Source: an uncultured Eubacteriales bacterium (lineage in GTDB: Bacteria; Bacillota; Clostridia; Oscillospirales; Oscillospiraceae). From it: a DNA stretch of 64,000 nucleotides. The stretch is from positions 1 to 64,000 of the forward strand of contig UROF01000007.1 in assembly GCA_900549475.1 (NCBI GenBank), written 5' to 3'. The translations under genes were made by a program, and so were the position numbers. Below, piece after piece: positions 16,420 through 24,824 of this stretch. Within the stretch, counting starts at the first letter, position 1, and each line of letters opens with the position of its first letter. The notes under the pieces were generated by a model. The model did no database searches, had not been told where the DNA came from, and saw nothing but the letters and a program-made list of their open reading frames with translations.

Positions 16420-18090
16420 ATGAATTTTACAGTAGAGGACATCCTAAAAATTGAACCATTAGTAACCGGGAAACTTGTTGCAGGAACTAACGGACTCATT
16501 AACGAAGTCCGAGGTGTTACTGTACTGGAGGTCAGCTGGATAGAAATCCCAGAAGGTCAGGCATTCACAACCGCTGGTGACTTAGTCGTTTCATCCATGT
16601 ATTCTGTAATGAATAGCGTGGAGGAACAAATCCAGACTGTACGAATGCTAAAAGAACAAAATGCTAGTGGCCTGATTCTTTGCCATATTGGGATGGTAAT
16701 CAAGGAGTTATCTCCTCGATTGATAGATGAGTGTAATCGTCTCGCCCTGCCGTTGATTATTATGCCTCCGTATGTGGGCTATTCAGCGATTATTTCTGTA
16801 GTTTCCTCTCTTGTTCTTACGCAAAAAAACAAAGTTCTCGGGAACAAGGTCGAAATGTACGACTCCATTATTGATCTATTGCTGCATCAGCACAGCAATC
16901 ATAGTATTATTACGAATCTCAGCCGTCTGATCAACTGTCGAACACTTTATTTCAACCACAATCTGCGAGTGGAAGAACGCGCAGGTCTGCCAGACGATTA
17001 TTTGACTTATGTTCGGAATCAAATTCGTAAAAACGTCCTAGCTTTTATGGATTCTTACGAAGAAATCATGATTCCAGGCTATCAAAGCGGTCCTCCTCTC
17101 TTATTATATCCTCTCTACAGTAATATCCTGTATTACGGGGTTATTGTTATCGAAAAAGAGCATGAGCTTTCTGATCTGGATAAAGCAGCAATTCTCCAAA
17201 CCAAGAACGCACTGTACATCATGCATCTAAATAAGACAGATGTCTTTGAGTATAGAACAAGGCTCTTAACTGAGTACATTGATGATTTGATTCACAACTA
17301 TTGCTCAAATGAACAACTTATGCTCAACAGAAGTTCTTCGGTAGGGCACAATCTCATTCACACCCATGCAGTGATCGTTGTGGATATTTTCGGATTTGAA
17401 AGTTTCGCATCTCAACTCGATGAACAAAAAATCCAAACGCTCAAACAAGAGTTCATGGGACATATTGAAACTTTGATCCGGCGGATTTCACCAGAGAGCA
17501 TCGGCTGTAATATTAGTGACAAGTATGTTATCTTGTTCACAGAGAATTTACCCCGGGAGAGAACTCATGCTCGGCTGGAGCATATCGGAAAACAAATCTA
17601 TGAATCCCTCCAAGAGCATACTCAGCTAAAAGCTTCTGTGGGAATTGGCAGTTATTGTCAGCATTTTTCTGAAATAAAAGCCAGTTATGAAAGTGCTCTC
17701 ACCGCAATATCTATCTCCAATCGAATCTATAAGAAACCGCGAATTGTTTTCAGCAATGAATTGCCGGTTTACCGCTTTATGCGGCATTCAATCCAAGGTA
17801 TGGAGTCAGTTTGTCAACAACTAGAAGCAGAATTATTGGAGCCGTTGCGAACTTACGATAAAAACACCAACAGCTGTCTTGAAGAAACCTATCGAGTTTT
17901 ATTGGAGTGTGATTTGGATACGAACCTTGTAGCCAAAAAGATGTATATCCATAAAAACACTGTCCTGCAGCGGAAAAAGAAAATTTCCGAGCTCTATCAG
18001 CAAGACCCGTTTGATTTGATAAATCGGCTGCAGTTCCAGTTTATCCGTATTCTAAACGACCTCATTGACCCGCCAGGAAATATTCATTGA
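16420..18090 (+). CDS. PucR family transcriptional regulator
   Basis: A 556-residue regulator. Residues 1 to about 125 form the PucR N-terminal domain (TVEDILKIEPLVTGKLVAG, WIEIPEGQAFTTAGDLVVSS, ASGLILCHIG). A middle region carries a degenerate GGDEF-like CdaR segment, and the C-terminus is the PucR HTH_30 domain (ETYRVLLECDLDTNLVAKKMYIHKNTVLQRKKKI). In Bacillus, PucR governs purine and ureide breakdown. Here the neighbours suggest a hydantoin-like or amide compound. The ATG at 16420 is chosen because the domain starts there. The upstream extension to 16282 runs through the promoter region. The gene is visibly more AT-rich than the housekeeping genes. Confidence 0.85.
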   Translation: MNFTVEDILKIEPLVTGKLVAGTNGLINEVRGVTVLEVSWIEIPEGQAFTTAGDLVVSSMYSVMNSVEEQIQTVRMLKEQNASGLILCHIGMVIKELSPRLIDECNRLALPLIIMPPYVGYSAIISVVSSLVLTQKNKVLGNKVEMYDSIIDLLLHQHSNHSIITNLSRLINCRTLYFNHNLRVEERAGLPDDYLTYVRNQIRKNVLAFMDSYEEIMIPGYQSGPPLLLYPLYSNILYYGVIVIEKEHELSDLDKAAILQTKNALYIMHLNKTDVFEYRTRLLTEYIDDLIHNYCSNEQLMLNRSSSVGHNLIHTHAVIVVDIFGFESFASQLDEQKIQTLKQEFMGHIETLIRRISPESIGCNISDKYVILFTENLPRERTHARLEHIGKQIYESLQEHTQLKASVGIGSYCQHFSEIKASYESALTAISISNRIYKKPRIVFSNELPVYRFMRHSIQGMESVCQQLEAELLEPLRTYDKNTNSCLEETYRVLLECDLDTNLVAKKMYIHKNTVLQRKKKISELYQQDPFDLINRLQFQFIRILNDLIDPPGNIH

Positions 18091-18220
18091 ATCCAGAACT
18101 GCAGATAATTGGAGGGTAACAGATTACTCCAAATTGCATACATACCAAATAAATTGCATGAAAAACTTGCCTGGAATAATCATCCGCACCATCTTTCGGG
18201 TTCTCATAAGGGCCAAAGGA

Positions 18221-18268
18221 ACAAAAAACAGGGAGCGCCGCTCAGCGGCGCTCCCTCTACATTTTTTT
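18221..18268. terminator. Bidirectional terminator between PucR and GH2 genes
   Basis: A 13-bp palindromic stem (18230-18242 with 18244-18256) is flanked by ACAAAAAAC on the left and ATTTTTTTG on the right. It serves the plus-strand regulator gene and the converging minus-strand glycosidase gene. Confidence 0.85.
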
Positions 18269-18358
18269 GATCCCTGCTCTTTTCTCCGCAGCATCAGACC
18301 TAGGCTGTTCTCTTTCAGCCACCGGTTCCAGTACGTCTGAAACACCCTCAACCTATGG

Positions 18359-20116
18359 TCACAGAAAGCCGCCAATCGATTCCCACCGTTCCTCCGATAT
18401 CCGCCTAGAAAAAACAGCATGCAGATCCGCGGCCAGGGCAGCCATTGATCCCTCCCCCACCTTCACAACCCGGCGATCGTAGGTAACAAGGCCATTGGTC
18501 TCGTCTTCCACGTCGCTCACCTGAGTGAGTATCGCGGCACACAGCCCCTCGGCAATGGCAGCCATAACTTCCTCTCGGTACAGCCGTTCCAGTCCGGCCT
18601 GGAAAGATGGCAGATCTTCAAAGTTCTTGTAGCCGTAGGTCTTGTCCAGGTTGAAGGCATGGCCGGGAATCTTGCAGGAATAGCCTCCGAACTCCGACAG
18701 CACCAGGGGACGATCCGGCCGTGCTTTAAAACGCAGCCTTCGGAAGTAGACATGCTCGCTGGTCACATCGCTCTCCTCCTCAGTAAACCAGCCCGATGCT
18801 GTGTCCCAGATCCGACTGGAATCCAGAGCCTTCAGTTCCCGGTAGAGACGTCCCCCCTCGTACTGCCCCCATCCCTCATTGAAGATGGTGTAGCAGCACA
18901 CGCAGGGATGGTTATAAAGAAGCTCCACCGTCTCCCAGGCGGAGGACTCAAAGTACTTCCTACGCCTGGGAGATGGCTTGTGCTCCACTCCCCGCTTGAT
19001 TCCTAGAGTGGGTAACGCCGTATCTATGAGGAAACTGTACGCCCCGGCATTAACCATATCCTGCCACACAATCATCCCGTATAAGTCGCAGTAGTAATAG
19101 AACAAATCCGGCTCGATCTTGATGTGCTTGCGCAGTAAATTAAAGCCTAGGCGTTTCATAGTCAGAATGTCCCAACGGTATCCCTCAGGACTGGCCGGCA
19201 GGTAAATCCCATCGCTGTAATACCCTTGGTCTAGAAGCCCGTGAAGGAACAATGGTTCACCGTTCAGGCAGATGTAGGACCGGTCACCTCGGGCTTCCAC
19301 GGTGATGGTACGCAGCGCAAAGTAAGATTCGATCACATCCTCCCCCGCCTGGAGCGTGAAGTAGTATAAGTGAGGATTTTCCGGCGTCCAGAGGATAGGC
19401 TCCTCCACATGGATCACGGTGGTATCCCCAGTATAGCAGTACTGCCGTTCTCCCTCCAGCAGGTGTAGGGTCAGGCATTTTTCCGCCGTGCCGCCTTCCG
19501 TTTCCACCACCACATGGTCCAGCCCCGGTGTCAGGCGCAGGGAGCGTACGTAGTTCTTCGGCACTCGCTCCAGCCACACCGGCTGCCAGATACCGCTAAT
19601 GGGAGTATACCACATGCCACCCCGATCCCGACGCTGTTTGCCGTAAGGAAGTTCTGTATCTAGTGGGTCCTCCACCTCCACAGCGAGAGCATTCTCTCCC
19701 TCTGTTACCACCGTTGTCACATCCAGGGTAAAAGGCAAGTAGCCACCGGTATGTTCCCCTACAGCCTGTCCGTTCAAAAACACTCTGGCGTACTGGTCCA
19801 CCGCCCCAAAGTGCAGCAGGATACGTCCATCCTGGACAGGTTCTTGCAAGTGGAAAGTCCTCTCATAGCGGTACTGCTCTCCTGGTGCCATCTGGCGGAA
19901 AATCCCGGAGATCCGGGATTCCGGCGGAAAGGGTACCTGAATTCCCCCCAATTTTTCCCGGTTCTTCCCCCGGATAACCGTCAACTGCCACAGGCTACAC
20001 AGGGACTGATAGGACACTCGCCGCATCTGGGGGCGGGGATAGACCTCCCAGGCATTGGCACCATCGGATTCAAAGGGCGTCGTCAGCTGGCACAGCCGAA
20101 GTTGCTTCTTTCCCAT
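18359..20116 (-). CDS. Glycoside hydrolase family 2 protein
   Basis: The 585-residue enzyme has the GH2 order: N-terminal sugar-binding jelly roll (RYERTFHLQ, ILLHFGAVDQYARVFLNGQAVGEHTGGYLPF), an Ig-like domain, and a catalytic TIM barrel with GLLDQGYYSDG, FNLLRKHIKIEPDLFYYYCDLYGMIVWQD, acid/base glutamate in FNEGWGQ and nucleophile glutamate in LSEFGGYS. Family members are beta-galactosidases, beta-glucuronidases and beta-mannosidases. Specificity is not clear. There is no signal peptide, so it acts in the cytoplasm. At 585 residues it lacks the extra C-terminal domains of LacZ. It stands alone. Confidence 0.87.
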   Translation of the reverse strand: MGKKQLRLCQLTTPFESDGANAWEVYPRPQMRRVSYQSLCSLWQLTVIRGKNREKLGGIQVPFPPESRISGIFRQMAPGEQYRYERTFHLQEPVQDGRILLHFGAVDQYARVFLNGQAVGEHTGGYLPFTLDVTTVVTEGENALAVEVEDPLDTELPYGKQRRDRGGMWYTPISGIWQPVWLERVPKNYVRSLRLTPGLDHVVVETEGGTAEKCLTLHLLEGERQYCYTGDTTVIHVEEPILWTPENPHLYYFTLQAGEDVIESYFALRTITVEARGDRSYICLNGEPLFLHGLLDQGYYSDGIYLPASPEGYRWDILTMKRLGFNLLRKHIKIEPDLFYYYCDLYGMIVWQDMVNAGAYSFLIDTALPTLGIKRGVEHKPSPRRRKYFESSAWETVELLYNHPCVCCYTIFNEGWGQYEGGRLYRELKALDSSRIWDTASGWFTEEESDVTSEHVYFRRLRFKARPDRPLVLSEFGGYSCKIPGHAFNLDKTYGYKNFEDLPSFQAGLERLYREEVMAAIAEGLCAAILTQVSDVEDETNGLVTYDRRVVKVGEGSMAALAADLHAVFSRRISEERWESIGGFL

Positions 20117-20162
20117 AGCACACGTCTCCTCTCCCGTTTCTTGTCTCCATTATAATATAATT

Positions 20163-20480
20163 TCAAAGCTCGCGAAAGATGGGTAAAGAGGAATCATCTT
20201 TCGCGGGCATTCTCTTTGTTTTCCCTGTATACCGGAAAATCCTGCGGTATGATAGCCATGCAGTTACGTAATTTCCTTTGAGATCCAGAGTCTGCGTCTT
20301 TGGAAAGCTTACTCTCCCCCGAAGGAAGTCCTCAATCTTCTAGAGAGCCGCCTACCCACATCTCTCCACAAAGTGGAACTTTCTGCTCTTCACGATGTCT
20401 TTGCCATAGCATAGAATACTGGTTAGCAGTGCAAGGAAAAGCTCATAAGCTGTTGATTTCCCTGTGCGCCTGATCTCGTT
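20163..20480 (-). pseudogene. Unrecognised open frame with two internal TAG codons
   Basis: One minus-strand frame runs 106 codons from 20480 to a TGA at 20163, interrupted only by TAG at 20352-20354 and TAG at 20340-20342. The 42 codons before read in part GKSTAYELFLALLTSILCYG and the 58 after read in part IEDFLRGRVSFPKTQTLDL. The residue mix looks protein-like but I recognise no family. It may be the tail of a decayed gene or chance. The gap 20117-20626 holds nothing else I can name except the inverted repeat at 20171-20205. Confidence 0.2.
20171..20205. repeat. 11-bp perfect inverted repeat upstream of the GH2 gene
   Basis: Arms 20171-20181 and 20195-20205 (CGCGAAAGATG and its complement) are separated by 13 bases and lie 55 bases upstream of the GH2 start. 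It could be an operator for the glycosidase gene or a weak hairpin. No T-run follows. Confidence 0.35.
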
Positions 20481-20626
20481 TTAGGGATTCTTCCTAAGAT
20501 ATAATGCAACGAATAGCACATGACAAAAGAAGTGTCTAATTCCTACAAAACAGGGAAAAATCATGTATATAAGTTCCGCAAAATAGCCGCAGGGTCCCCC
20601 CTCGGCTTCGGGAGGCAGATCAGCTA

Positions 20627-20875
20627 TTGGAAGTCTATATACAGCAGAATCGAAAATTGATGGAAATATGGGTCCCGACTCAGGATCAGTTTGACCAGAG
20701 GGTCCAAGAGCAAATCAAGAATCTTTACTACAAGGGCAAAAAAGCTGACCTATCTGTAGCGGTCTTTTTCTCCGGAAATGAGGAGCTGCAGGACCTCACC
20801 TCCGCCCTGCTTACCTGCAACCAGGAAAAAGCAGCGGCCAACCAGGTGAAAAAAGGCGGACTGCAGCAGGTATAG
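20627..20875 (+). CDS. Small mobile-element protein of unknown function
   Basis: The 82-residue frame begins with TTG at 20627, ten bases after GGGAGG. Its content (VQEQIKNLYYKGKKADLSVAVFFSG, then a C-terminal lysine-glutamine-rich tail) resembles small proteins often encoded just before the serine recombinase of clostridial transposons. This resemblance comes from memory of such loci. It probably belongs to the same remnant element as the recombinase starting 128 bases downstream. No enzymatic motif is visible. Confidence 0.55.
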   Translation: MEVYIQQNRKLMEIWVPTQDQFDQRVQEQIKNLYYKGKKADLSVAVFFSGNEELQDLTSALLTCNQEKAAANQVKKGGLQQV

Positions 20876-21002
20876 TCCATCAAAATGCAGGGGGAAGAGG
20901 AATCCATTTTCTCTTCCCCCTGCTCCCCTGCAATTTCCATTGTCTTTCTATCCGCCCTTCTATACAATATCAGATAATGCGAAGAAAGGAGATGACATCC
21001 TA

Positions 21003-21512
21003 TTGACAGAACGGTTTGATATTACGGACTACTGCCGCATTTCCGTGGATGAAGAACTGGATCGGGACAACACCTCTATCGAAAACCAAAAAGCCATTAT
21101 AGAGGACTTTGTCAAGCACAAGTTCCCTGGCAGCGCTCTCACCTTCTATGAGGACCGGGACCGCTCCGGCTATACCTTTGAGCAGCGGGAGGGCTACCAG
21201 GCCATGCGGCGAGGGCTCATGACCCACCGCTACGACATCCTCATCGTCAAGGATTTCTCCCGTTTTTCCCGGCGCAACAGCCGTGGGCTGGTGGAACTGG
21301 AAGATCTGCGGGATGCAGGGGTCCGGATCATCTCCATCGGGGACAACATCGACTTCCCCAACGACGACGACTGGCTGAAGATCCAGTTTCAGTTTCTCAT
21401 CAACGAGATGCCGGTCACTGACACCAGCAAGAAGGTGCGCTCCGTGGTCCGCCGCCGCCATCAACCCAGCCAGGAAGAATTTTATATCCTGAGCCGCTCC
21501 TTTGTGGAGTGA
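21003..21512 (+). pseudogene. Serine recombinase, N-terminal catalytic domain only
   Basis: The frame starts at TTG 21003 with AAAGGAG upstream. About 150 residues match the resolvase catalytic domain of large serine recombinases: YCRISVDEE with the nucleophile serine, NTSIENQKAIIEDFV, FYEDRDRSGYTFEQREGYQAM, ILIVKDFSRFSRRNSRGLVELED and IQFQFLINEM. After VVRRR (about 21463) the expected glycine-tyrosine linker, recombinase domain and zinc ribbon are absent. Instead there are 16 unrelated codons, PSQEEFYILSRSFVE at the end, before TGA. A protein this short should not integrate DNA by itself. Confidence 0.75.
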
Positions 21513-21543
21513 GTTTCGCACACGATAAGGAGGCCGAAAGCGT

Positions 21544-21990
21544 ATGCACAGAGAGATCGAGGAAGTGCTTGAGCGGACGCCCCGGCTGATGGAGCAGCTG
21601 CTGGAGGTGTGGGAGCGCTCCGTCCGGGCGACCCACCTGTTCCTGTCCCCCGAAGAGATCGCGGAGATCAGGACCTATGTGCCCCAGGCCCTCCGGGAAG
21701 TCCCCCATCTAATCGCCGCGCGGCGGGCGGACGGGACCCCCGCAGGCTTCATGGGCATCGACGGGCAGAAGCTGGAGATGCTGTTCCTGGCCCCGGAGGA
21801 GCGCAGAAAAGGCCTGGGCAGAGCGCTCGTCCGGTACGGCATGGAGCGCTTTGACATCCGGGAGGTCACGGTCAACGAGCAGAACCCCCAGGCCCGGGGC
21901 TTTTATGAGCGCATGGGGTTCCGTGTCTGCCAGCGGTCGGAGCTTGACGAACAGGGCAGACCTTATCCGATTCTGAAAATGCGGCTTTGA
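21544..21990 (+). CDS. GNAT family N-acetyltransferase
   Basis: The 148-residue product has the GNAT fold order: an N-terminal helix pair, a central strand LEMLFLAPEERRKGLGRALVRYG carrying the acetyl-CoA pyrophosphate loop (RRKGLG, near residues 87-92), and the C-terminal VTVNEQNPQARGFYERMGF. It resembles YjaB/PhnO-type small acetyltransferases; the acceptor is unknown. AAGGAGG lies 12 bases before the ATG. Its promoter was probably disturbed, because the sequence directly upstream is the recombinase remnant. A strong hairpin follows at 22006-22040. Confidence 0.8.
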   Translation: MHREIEEVLERTPRLMEQLLEVWERSVRATHLFLSPEEIAEIRTYVPQALREVPHLIAARRADGTPAGFMGIDGQKLEMLFLAPEERRKGLGRALVRYGMERFDIREVTVNEQNPQARGFYERMGFRVCQRSELDEQGRPYPILKMRL

Positions 21991-22005
21991 CGATAGATGA
22001 TACAG

Positions 22006-22040
22006 CACAGGGCAGGCGCCGTGACGGCGCCTGCCCTGTG
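22006..22040. terminator. Strong hairpin between convergent GNAT and ferredoxin-fragment genes
   Basis: A perfect 15-bp stem (22006-22020 and 22026-22040) with a five-base loop lies between two converging genes. No long T-run is present on either strand, but position and stem strength favour a bidirectional terminator. Confidence 0.55.
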
Positions 22041-22094
22041 GTCCTATTCGCTTTGAACGTGTCTGTCCATACCGCTTCCAGCGGCGGAGCTGGA

Positions 22095-22440
22095 TCAAAC
22101 CTCTTCGCCGCAGACGTAGCGGGGCAGGCCCTCGCTGTGCCTGCCGTATTCGATGGCCCCCTTTGGACAGCGGCAGATGCAGGCCATGCAGTGGGTGCAG
22201 TCGTTTTTCCAGACCGGCCTGCCGTTCTCCATGTGAATATTGTTGAGCGGGCAGACCGAGGCGCATCTGCCGCAGGAGACGCACGCGCCGGTGACGCGGA
22301 ATTTTTTGGCGTGGACGAACAACGGGTAGAACAGCTTGTTGACCGGCCCGCTGCAAAGAGCGTCCAGAAGCGAAGCCTTGGTCCGCGGAAAGGGCGTCCC
22401 GCCCCCGATATGGCGGCCCGCCTCTTCGATGGCCGGCTCC
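22095..22440 (-). pseudogene. EFR1-type ferrodoxin, C-terminal ferredoxin fragment fused to hsdM
   Basis: The last 110 or so residues of the minus-strand frame ending at 22095 are unlike a methylase. They read VNKLFYPLFVHAKKFRV and then two four-cysteine iron-sulfur motifs, CVSCGRCASVCPLNNI and CTHCMACICRCPKGAIEYG. This layout is the end of EFR1-type flavodoxin-ferredoxin fusion proteins of Clostridia; the flavodoxin half is missing. The frame is continuous with hsdM, so a hybrid polypeptide is formally encoded, joined around AQAEPAIEEAG (about 22425-22440). I see this as a breakpoint between two truncated genes rather than a designed fusion. Confidence 0.6.
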
Positions 22441-23912
22441 GCCTGGGCCAACGCCTTTTTCGCCTCCGCCTGGGCACTTTTTAGGTCAGTCTCCAGTTGT
22501 TCTGCCCGATCTGAAAAAGACAGCATCTCTCCCAGCTCCTGGCGGTATTCCTCCAGCAGTGACTGATACTTGTCCACTTCACCCCGATACAGCCACACAA
22601 TGGCGTTCAGGTTCTTGAGCTGCCAGTCGCTCCACTCGTTCAGGGTGCGGTCCACCACGGTGTAATAGTTCCGGGCATCAATGAACAGCACCTTGTCCCG
22701 CAGTTCTTCCTGTTTTCCTTTGTCAAAGAACCACAGGGAGCAGGGCAGGCTCTTGGTGTAGAAGAAGTTGTTGCCCACGCTGATCATCACATCCACATGG
22801 CCGGTCTGCACCAGCTGCTGGCGGATGTCCTTATCTTTACCTTGGCTGTCGGTGGCGGAGGAGGCCATGACAAAGCCCGCCCGGCCCTGCTCATTCAGGT
22901 AGGCGTAAAAGTAGGAGATCCACAGGTAGTTGGCGTTGCCCACCTCTTTGTTCTTGTTGACAGAGGGCAAACCGAAGGGTAGCCGCCCGGCACTCTGAGC
23001 GGACTCCGACTTCACCTTGTCCACATTGAAGGGAGGATTGGCCATCACATAGTCGCACTCACCCGCCAGATTGTGGGCATCGTGATAGAATGTGTTGGCC
23101 TCGTCTCCGGATTTGATGACGCCGGTAAGTCCGTGTACCGCCAGATTCATCAGGCACAACTGGGCATTGTACTCCACCTTTTCCTGCCCATAGAAGGTCA
23201 TGGTGTTGTTGGCCAGCATCCCGGCGTGCTCCACAAAGTCGCCGGTCTGGACAAACATACCGCCGCTGCCGCAGGCCGGGTCCAGCAGGACGCCCTGGGT
23301 AGGTTCCAGCACGTTGACGATCATCTTGACCAGGGACTTGGGGGTAAAGAACACGCCGTCATCCTGGGCGATATTCTTGGCAAATTTATTGAGGAAGTAC
23401 TCGTAGATCCGGCCTACGATGTCGCCGCCCACTTCGTCCAGAGCGCTGTTGTTGAAGATCCGCAGCAGTTCGGCCAGCAGTTCATCGGAGAACATGGTGT
23501 AGTCCTTGGGCAGGACGCCGGAGAGCTGCTCACTCTGCTGCTCCACCAGCTCCATTGCGTTGTTCACCACTTCGCCCAGGCTGTTCATGACCTCGCCCCG
23601 CCAGTTGGTCAGCCCGGCGGCGGGGATATTCTCCGGCAGTTCCACCAGATAGGCATACTGGGCCTCACGGGGGAGAAACAAGGCGCTGCGGGAGGCAAAG
23701 TCGCTGGCCTCCACCGGCAGCACCCGTCCGCCGCGCATGGGGCGGTCCTTCAGAATCTCCGCCTCTACCAGCTTGAACCGGCTGTAAGCATAGCGCAGGA
23801 AGATCAGGCCAAGGACGGGCATACAGTATTGGTTTGAGGTCAGCTTGGAACCTGCCCGCAGCAGGTCGGCAGACTCTCACAGCTCAGCTTCTAATTTACG
23901 AATGTTAATCAT
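22425..23912 (-). pseudogene. hsdM: Type I restriction-modification methyltransferase subunit HsdM, nonsense-mutated and 3'-truncated
   Basis: The natural start is the ATG at 23910-23912, beginning MINIRKLEAEL. Codon 12 is TGA (23877-23879) where the family has tryptophan (LEAELWESADLL). The frame then continues with SKLTSNQYCMPVLGLIFLRYAYSRF, so only one codon is wrong. A restart at ATG 23822 would lose part of the N-terminal domain. Catalytic motifs are intact: motif I DPACGSGGMF and motif IV NPPFN, plus GRIYEYFLNKFAKN and QDDGVFFTPKSLVKMIV. A coiled-coil tail follows before the sequence switches to a ferredoxin fragment. The start overlaps the end of the HTH gene, as is common for such operons. 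hsdS was not found and hsdR survives only as a tail at 98-575. Confidence 0.8.
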
Positions 23913-24120
23913 GTTTTTCCTCCGGAATATATTCCATAATGTCGCCAAAGTCCGCATCGACCACAGCGCAGATCTTTTCCAGTACCGCAAGGGTAACTGT
24001 TTCATCACGGCTTAGTTTTGTCATCGTGTTGGGGGCAATCCCAGCTGCTTTTCGCAGGTTTGCCTTACTCATCTTTTTGTCGATCAGCAATTTCCAAAGT
24101 CTGTTGTATGAAACAGCCAT
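23905..24120 (-). CDS. Small Cro/C1-type HTH regulator upstream of hsdM
   Basis: The 71-residue protein is a single helix-turn-helix of the Xre/YozG kind: YNRLWKLLIDKKMSKANLRKAAGIAPNTMTKLSRD, then VTLAVLEKICAVVDADFGDIMEYI. The ATG at 24120 has GGAGG eight bases upstream. The longer frame to 24267 crosses AT-rich promoter sequence. Its stop overlaps the hsdM start (ATGATTAA), giving translational coupling. Such controllers are frequent partners of type I modification genes, presumably timing methylase expression. This gene itself looks intact. Confidence 0.82.
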   Translation of the reverse strand: MAVSYNRLWKLLIDKKMSKANLRKAAGIAPNTMTKLSRDETVTLAVLEKICAVVDADFGDIMEYIPEEKHD

Positions 24121-24350
24121 TTGCGTGTCCTCCAGGATATGATAATTTGATTTAATTATAGCAAAACGTGTCATTATGCACAAGGAATATCGCAAGATCT
24201 TGCGATAATTATTTTGCATACAAGACAATTCAATCAATATACAAAACAAAGAAAATTGCAAAAGCAAATGCTAATAATTATATTACATGCTATAGACAGT
24301 AGTGTCCTCTTTGTTTTTCTGCGATTTCTGAGTTTCAAGGACTTTTACAA

Positions 24351-24396
24351 ATATATTATAACCATGAAGCTGCCCGGGGCATTGCCCCGGGCAGCT
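24351..24396 (+). promoter_or_regulatory. Leader element 1: conserved AT-rich box plus hairpin before DUF3846
   Basis: A 19-base box ATATATTATAACCATGAAG (24351-24369) runs into a perfect 13-bp hairpin (24368-24380 with 24384-24396). The DUF3846 ribosome site and ATG follow 26 bases later. The box matches 18 of 19 bases of the one before the amidoligase gene (24825-24843), also followed at once by a hairpin. The box contains a -10-like TATTATAAC. The rest of the gap 24121-24350 is AT-rich and shows no gene. Confidence 0.6.
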
Positions 24397-24421
24397 ATCT
24401 CATTTTATGGAGGAAATAATT

Positions 24422-24805
24422 ATGACGATCCTGCTTGTCTCCCCCGGTCAAGTACCCCGGAAAATTACCATTGAAGATACCCTCGATGCCATGCAGCGCA
24501 TTGTCGGTGGCCCCATCCAAGCGGTCTATCCCTTCGAGGAGCCGGTGGCCCTCATCTGTCACGAGGAGGGGAAGCTTCTGCACCTCCCTCTCAACCGTGC
24601 CCTTCGCTCCCCGGATACCGGTGGGATCTACAACATCATTGCCGGGGACTTCTTTCTCTGCGCCGCGCCGCCGGACAGTGAGCACTTCGAGAGCCTTACA
24701 GACGACCAGCTTGAGTGGTACGCCCGGGTCTTCCGCACTCCGGAGCTATTCCTCTCCGGTCCCGGCGGCAGCATCATCGTCCTCCCCCGCCCCCTCCCCG
24801 TCTGA
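24422..24805 (+). CDS. DUF3846 domain protein
   Basis: The 127-residue product matches the layout of DUF3846: an opening ITIEDTLDAMQRIVGGPIQAVYPFEEPVALICHEEGK, then LNRALR and YNIIAGDFFLCAAP, and FESLTDDQLEWYARVF at the C-terminal side. Such proteins are common cargo of conjugative elements and phages in Firmicutes and have no established function. The ATG at 24422 is preceded by GGAGG. It begins a plus-strand run of mobile-element-type genes (24422-27070) that ends in a strong hairpin. Confidence 0.75.
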   Translation: MTILLVSPGQVPRKITIEDTLDAMQRIVGGPIQAVYPFEEPVALICHEEGKLLHLPLNRALRSPDTGGIYNIIAGDFFLCAAPPDSEHFESLTDDQLEWYARVFRTPELFLSGPGGSIIVLPRPLPV

Positions 24806-24824
24806 TCCTCCGCCTATTTGAGCT

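Noticed and set aside
24214..24474. 86-codon plus-strand frame containing MKLPGALPRAA
   Set aside because: It reads through the hairpin of leader element 1 and overlaps the DUF3846 start. Kept as a leader, not a gene.
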